Source: Lunatimonas sp.
GTDB lineage: Bacteria > Bacteroidota > Bacteroidia > Cytophagales > Cyclobacteriaceae
Length of the DNA: 37,521 bases
Assembly: GCF_020832325.1 (NCBI RefSeq)
Contig: NZ_JAFIEU010000001.1
Coordinates: 1 to 37,521 of the forward strand
Direction of reading: 5' to 3'
In this document: positions 34,046-37,521 of the stretch, in pieces
Numbering within the stretch: the stretch's first letter is position 1
Layout of the letters: each line of letters opens with the position of its first letter
Program-made: the position numbers and the translations under genes
Notes under the pieces: model-generated
What the model saw: only the letters and a program-made list of their open reading frames with translations
The model's database searches: none
What the model was told of the DNA's origin: nothing

Positions 34046-34765
34046 TTAATTTGCCTTGATTTCAAAATCAACGCTTACGGTGTTATATATAAATTGGTCT
34101 TTAGCTTTGTCTACCGCATTGGCTTCATTGCCATAAGAAAGTCCCCACTCCGTACGATCGATGTTAAATCCGGCTTTAGCATTTACAGCTCCGTTATTCA
34201 CAGAAATGCTAGCAGGGAACTTGATGTTTTTGGTAGTTCCTCTCATGGTGAGGTTTCCACTTACCCAATGGGTTGGGCTAGAGGGAGCGATTTCAGATGC
34301 ACTTTTTGGTGTGTTGTCTGTTTCAAACTCAGACTTGTCCTCGATACTTCCAGCGCTGAAGGGTTCTACTGCTGTGATTTCAAAGGTGGCCTGTGGATGA
34401 CTGCCTGCATCAAAGAAGTCATCCGACTGCAAGTGGCCCCATAACTTACCGTGGTTTTCAGACCCTTCCTCCAAATCATGGATTTCCAACTTGGTAATGT
34501 CAAAGGTGAAATTTCCAGCCGTAACGGTATTTCCGTCTACTTTAAGGTCACCTGCTACGATAGGGATGATACCGAAGTGCTGTCCGGCAGGCTTATAACC
34601 TCTCCAGTTGACTTTGCTGGCATTTGTGTCTAATGAAAGAGAGCTACCGCTACCGGCTGCAACCTCAGCTGCTTCCCGCGTCTCAACTGTATCGGAGCTT
34701 TTGCCACACGAAAAAGCAATAAACGCCACTGCGATTAGATAAGTGGAAATTTTAAATAGTTTCAT
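34046..34765 (-). CDS. YceI-family lipoprotein
   Basis: A 239-residue exported protein. The start at 34765 is preferred over an upstream in-frame ATG (34831) because it gives a standard leader ending in AVAFIAFSC, with the lipid cysteine at residue 20. The YceI lipocalin-like barrel follows: KVNWRGYKPAGQHFGIIPI, TFDITKLEIHDLEE, WVSGNLTMRGTTKNIKFPA and FNIDRTEWGLSYGN. Members bind long isoprenoid chains; in Bacteroidota they are common lipoproteins of unsettled use. The start of the mature protein (TVETREAAEVAAGSG) is a flexible linker. Monocistronic, with a strong terminator after it. Confidence 0.92.
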   Translation of the reverse strand: MKLFKISTYLIAVAFIAFSCGKSSDTVETREAAEVAAGSGSSLSLDTNASKVNWRGYKPAGQHFGIIPIVAGDLKVDGNTVTAGNFTFDITKLEIHDLEEGSENHGKLWGHLQSDDFFDAGSHPQATFEITAVEPFSAGSIEDKSEFETDNTPKSASEIAPSSPTHWVSGNLTMRGTTKNIKFPASISVNNGAVNAKAGFNIDRTEWGLSYGNEANAVDKAKDQFIYNTVSVDFEIKAN

Positions 34766-34912
34766 AATTAATGGATAGTTTAATTTTGGTTCAGTATTCA
34801 ATGTATATACACACAAACTATTATTTGGCAAAAAGGTTCACAATACCCGAAAAAAAATTAGATTTGATTTGAGCGATTGGCTCGCAAATAGTTTGAACAT
34901 ATAGACGTAAGC

Positions 34913-35425
34913 ATGGCACTTATCAAAAAAGTAAACGGAAAGTCACCTGAATGGGAGGGTGATTGTTTTATCGCAGAGAATGCAACCATTGTGGGTGATG
35001 TAAAAATGGGTAGTCGGTGTACAGTGTGGTTCAATGCCATCATACGGGGGGATGTTCATGAGATCCGAATAGGAAATCAAACAAATATTCAAGACGGCGT
35101 CGTCATCCACTGTACCTATCAAAAAGCCGGGACCTATATCGGCAGCAATGTTTCAATTGCCCACAAGGCCATTGTCCACGGTTGCACGGTACACGATAAT
35201 GTGTTGATTGGCATGGGAGCCATTATCATGGACCATGCGGTGATACATGAGGGGTCCGTGATTGCAGCGGGGGCGGTAGTTCTAGCGGGTACCGTAGTGG
35301 AACCAAATAGCATCTATGCGGGCATCCCCGCCAAAAAGGTGAAAGAGACCGGCGATTTTATGAAAAGTGAAATACAACGCATCGCGGGAAATTATCCCAT
35401 GTACGCTGACTGGTACGAAACCTGA
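34913..35425 (+). CDS. Gamma-carbonic-anhydrase-like left-handed beta-helix protein
   Basis: A 170-residue hexapeptide-repeat protein (PaaY/CaiE/YrdA type). The coil series GDVKMGSRCTVWFNAIIRGD, IRIGNQTNIQDGVVIH and VLIGMGAIIMDHAVI is followed by a C-terminal helix. The three zinc histidines typical of the group are present: H66, H84 and H89 (VIHCTY, SIAHKAIVHG). Carbonic anhydrase activity is shown for some relatives only, so the call is by fold and metal site. Stands alone, divergent from yceI and convergent with aceK, 21 bases apart. Confidence 0.92.
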   Translation: MALIKKVNGKSPEWEGDCFIAENATIVGDVKMGSRCTVWFNAIIRGDVHEIRIGNQTNIQDGVVIHCTYQKAGTYIGSNVSIAHKAIVHGCTVHDNVLIGMGAIIMDHAVIHEGSVIAAGAVVLAGTVVEPNSIYAGIPAKKVKETGDFMKSEIQRIAGNYPMYADWYET

Positions 35426-35446
35426 CACCTCACTTGTCATTTCTGA

Positions 35447-37183
35447 CTAGACCATTTCATTGGGACGGAACCGGATACTTTCCGGATAGGGAAAGGCATG
35501 GATCAGCTCGCCCTGTTTTAGGGTATTTTGGATTTTTTGCCAATGCTCTGGATCAAACATGTTCTCGTGAAACTGGAAAAAGTATTCCCGTACATCCGGA
35601 CGCCCAATCATGAAACGCTTGAAATCCTCGGGAAAGACGTCATTGGGTGCGATATCGTACCAAGGTTCAGAAGCGTAGATTTGCTCGAAGGATTCAGGTT
35701 TGGGCTTTTTCCGGAAATTCATGTCTTTGAGAAATTCGATCTCATCGTAATCGTAGAAAACAACTCGTTTTTGACGGGTTACGCCAAAGTTTTTTATCAT
35801 CATGTCACCGGGAAAAATATTCGCTTGGGCCAATTGTAGAATGGAGTTACCGTATTCTTCCACCACTTGTTTTGCGTCCTCTAGGCTACAGGAATCCAAA
35901 AACAGGTTCAGCGGTTCCATTCGCCGTTCGGTGTACATATGCTTAATGATGAGTGAATCGCCCTTGATTTCAAGGAGGGAATTGGCTGTATTCTTCAATT
36001 CCTTAAGTAGTTCGGGGTGGATGCGGTTTAAGGGGATGTGGAAGTTTTCAAATTCATGGGTATCCGCCATTCTGCCGACCCGGTCGTGCAAAGATACTAG
36101 CTTGTATTTCTCCCGGACTTGGAGACGGGTCATGTTCTTGGGCGGATCAAAGTGGTCTTTGATAAGCTTAAAGACAATGTTGTACGATGGTAAGGTGAAT
36201 ACCGTCATCACCATGCCCTTTATCCCTGGAGCGAGCACAAACTGGTCGTTGCTGTGTGCCAGATGGTCCAGGAAATCTCGGTAAAATTCCGTCTTTCCAT
36301 GTTTATTAAAGCCTATGGCGTTATAGAGTTCGTGGACTTTTTTATTCTTAATTACCGAAGTCAAGAAAGTAATCACTTGAGCGGGAATCTCGATCTCAGC
36401 CATGAAATAGGACCGGGTATAGCTGAATATTCCGCTCATGATATTTGGATTAAATATCAGGGTGTCAACGAATACACCTTTTTCATTATGGACAAACGGA
36501 ATTAGAAAAGGCATCCACTTGCCACCTATGTGGGTTCTTCCGATCAGGTAGGCAGCTTTATTTCGGAAAAAAACATTCTTCAACACCTGGATCTTGGTTT
36601 CCTGAGAGGGAGCGTATCTGGTGAGAATTACTTCCTTCACACCATTCACCAAGAATCCGATATCCTCTTCCTTATTATAGTAAGGTACACCAAAATCAAA
36701 ATCATCCAGCATTTTTCTAAAAATACGGGGCAGCTCCCAGTGCCCTGGATAGGTATGAAAAAGTGATTCGTCAGGTTCTGTGGGTTTCCGTATGCGGCCC
36801 GGCAACACAAACATCGTGTCGTTGTCAACAGACAGTCCGGGAAATACCTTCCGAATCACCGAGTTGAAAAAGGATTCTGCCAGTTCTTCGTCCGGTCTGT
36901 TTGCAATGGCCTCACTGTAACGGTTTTTGACACTTTCCCATAGCGCTTTGTCTCCACACCGATTCCCTAGCAACTGCTTACAGTTTTGGATATTTAGCCG
37001 TAGCAAATCTTTGTAAAGTCTCAGTCTTTTTTTGTGATTTTGCTGAAGTTCGTTCCAATTCCGTTGGCGGAAGTTAAGAGGGGCAAGGCGAGAAAACTCA
37101 TTGAATCGCTTGATATATGACTCATAGCCCGTCAGGATTTCCGCAATAATATTGGCTGTTAATTCGCTGTCAGACTCCTTCAT
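35447..37183 (-). CDS. aceK: Isocitrate dehydrogenase kinase/phosphatase
   Basis: A 578-residue cytoplasmic protein that phosphorylates and dephosphorylates isocitrate dehydrogenase, and so directs carbon between the TCA cycle and the glyoxylate bypass. Kinase-fold motifs are visible: LAPGIKGMVMTVFTLPSYN, FKLIKDHFDPPK, HDRVGRMADTHEFE, and FPGDMMIKNFGVTRQ with VVFYDYDEIEFL holding the catalytic and metal acids. The ATG at 37183 (MKESDSELT) is preferred to an in-frame start at 37300, which would add 39 poorly conserved residues and lie on the likely promoter; it also gives the length of the Escherichia coli protein. Neither aceA nor aceB is adjacent, unlike the enterobacterial aceBAK operon. 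Confidence 0.94.
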   Translation of the reverse strand: MKESDSELTANIIAEILTGYESYIKRFNEFSRLAPLNFRQRNWNELQQNHKKRLRLYKDLLRLNIQNCKQLLGNRCGDKALWESVKNRYSEAIANRPDEELAESFFNSVIRKVFPGLSVDNDTMFVLPGRIRKPTEPDESLFHTYPGHWELPRIFRKMLDDFDFGVPYYNKEEDIGFLVNGVKEVILTRYAPSQETKIQVLKNVFFRNKAAYLIGRTHIGGKWMPFLIPFVHNEKGVFVDTLIFNPNIMSGIFSYTRSYFMAEIEIPAQVITFLTSVIKNKKVHELYNAIGFNKHGKTEFYRDFLDHLAHSNDQFVLAPGIKGMVMTVFTLPSYNIVFKLIKDHFDPPKNMTRLQVREKYKLVSLHDRVGRMADTHEFENFHIPLNRIHPELLKELKNTANSLLEIKGDSLIIKHMYTERRMEPLNLFLDSCSLEDAKQVVEEYGNSILQLAQANIFPGDMMIKNFGVTRQKRVVFYDYDEIEFLKDMNFRKKPKPESFEQIYASEPWYDIAPNDVFPEDFKRFMIGRPDVREYFFQFHENMFDPEHWQKIQNTLKQGELIHAFPYPESIRFRPNEMV

Positions 37184-37271
37184 TGAGATAGGGTGAGGGT
37201 TTGGAGGGTGGAAATAGGAATAGGAAAACCGTTCGTGTATAAATTGATTTTTCCTCAAATTTGTTTTTTTG

Positions 37272-37300
37272 CAGAAATAGAATTTATGCTTAACTTTCAA
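37272..37300 (-). promoter_or_regulatory. Possible aceK promoter
   Basis: On the minus strand TTG, an 18-base spacer and TATTTCTG resemble the Bacteroidota sigma-ABfr pattern TTTG-N19-TAnnTTTG with one mismatch in the -7 element. It would give a leader of about 80 bases before the chosen aceK start. Prediction from pattern only. Confidence 0.3.
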
Positions 37301-37357
37301 GCAAGTTTATTCATATTTTGAATAAAACCCAATAGGTTTAATAGGTTTGATAAGTGA

Positions 37358-37390
37358 AAAAGGTCTGGACATTGTTCAGACCTTTTTTTA
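37358..37390. terminator. Terminator-like hairpin immediately upstream of the intron
   Basis: AAAAAGGTCTGGAC and GTTCAGACCTTTTTTT form a perfect stem of at least 14 pairs (one G-T) around an ATT loop, with a T-run on both strands. No + strand gene ends here: aceK starts on the other strand, so the hairpin stands apart or ends a gene now separated by the intron. Class C group II introns choose exactly such hairpins as insertion targets. Confidence 0.88.
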
Positions 37391-37521
37391 GTGTGCCGTG
37401 CATGGTAACTAACTAGGTGGTGAAAGTCCACTGTGGGGGTTTGTAATCGCCAACCACTAGCCAATAGCAAGGGTGTCCATCGTGAGGTGGAATCTGAAGG
37501 AAGCAGGCGGCAAAACTCTGC
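37391..37521 (+). mobile_element. 5' part of a group II intron, probably class C (cut by window edge)
   Basis: Directly after the hairpin T-run comes GTGTG, the group II 5' splice-site consensus, then domain I landmarks: GGTGAAAGTCCA (37419-37430), CAAGGGTGTCC (37468-37478) and AATCTGAAGGAAGC (37491-37504) followed by a GGCGGCAAA string. From memory these match the order and wording of domain I in bacterial class C introns such as the Oceanobacillus iheyensis ribozyme. Only 131 bases are visible, so the catalytic domain V and any reverse transcriptase/maturase gene lie beyond the edge. It is a ribozyme-based retroelement that splices from RNA and moves by target-primed reverse transcription. 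Confidence 0.85.

Noticed and set aside
37184-37300. N-terminal extension of AceK from an upstream ATG
   Set aside because: It would add 39 residues unlike the family start and would overlap the likely promoter; the downstream ATG gives the standard length.

Overview
The window looks like a chromosomal segment of a Bacteroidota bacterium, most likely order Cytophagales (Cyclobacteriaceae/Algoriphagus-like). The basis is the style of the proteins (TPR-linked sensor kinase, a lipid-anchored Omp85 protein of TamL type next to a very large TamB, Cus-type efflux adaptor with a DUF3347-type tail, many short lipoproteins), weak Shine-Dalgarno sites, and TAnnTTTG-like promoter fragments. I saw no rRNA, tRNA or CRISPR array.

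Left region (1-5864): a heavy-metal efflux operon of the CusA (partial, cut by the window edge) - CusC/TolC-like - CusB type, all on +. It has been invaded by repeats. A 27-bp tandem array eats into the 3' end of cusA. A four-helix-bundle (S23/IVP family) gene sits between cusA and the TolC-like gene. The same repeat motif returns in inverted orientation inside the start region of the TolC-like gene, where the hydrophobic leader is present three times. Three tandem two-hairpin elements and a heptanucleotide repeat separate the TolC-like gene from cusB.

Middle region (6191-17004): a TPR-containing membrane histidine kinase; a convergent two-gene operon (- strand) of a site-2 protease with CBS domains and a Ca2+-type P-type ATPase; a 527-bp stretch with no convincing gene; then a + strand run of an OsmC-like peroxidase, a 79-residue co-translated unknown, a Cache/PDC-like lipoprotein and a large PAS-containing hybrid histidine kinase. 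The lipoprotein and hybrid kinase look like a sensory pair.

Right-middle region (17053-30556): a dihydrolipoyl acyltransferase (E2) and CinA on -, then on + a SAM methyltransferase, an unknown 357-residue protein, and the TamB-TamL envelope biogenesis pair, which ends in a 13-bp convergent overlap with dinB (DNA polymerase IV).

Right region (30732-37521): an NlpE-like lipoprotein, gdhA, pabB, a YceI-family lipoprotein, a gamma-carbonic-anhydrase-like protein and an orphan aceK. Two strong intrinsic terminators are visible here. The last 131 bases are the 5' part of a group II intron, apparently class C, placed directly after a terminator-like hairpin; its body and any reverse transcriptase lie beyond the window.

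The strongest candidates for something undescribed are the inverted repeat arrays around the four-helix-bundle gene with the resulting triplicated leader of the outer-membrane channel, and the intron at the right edge.
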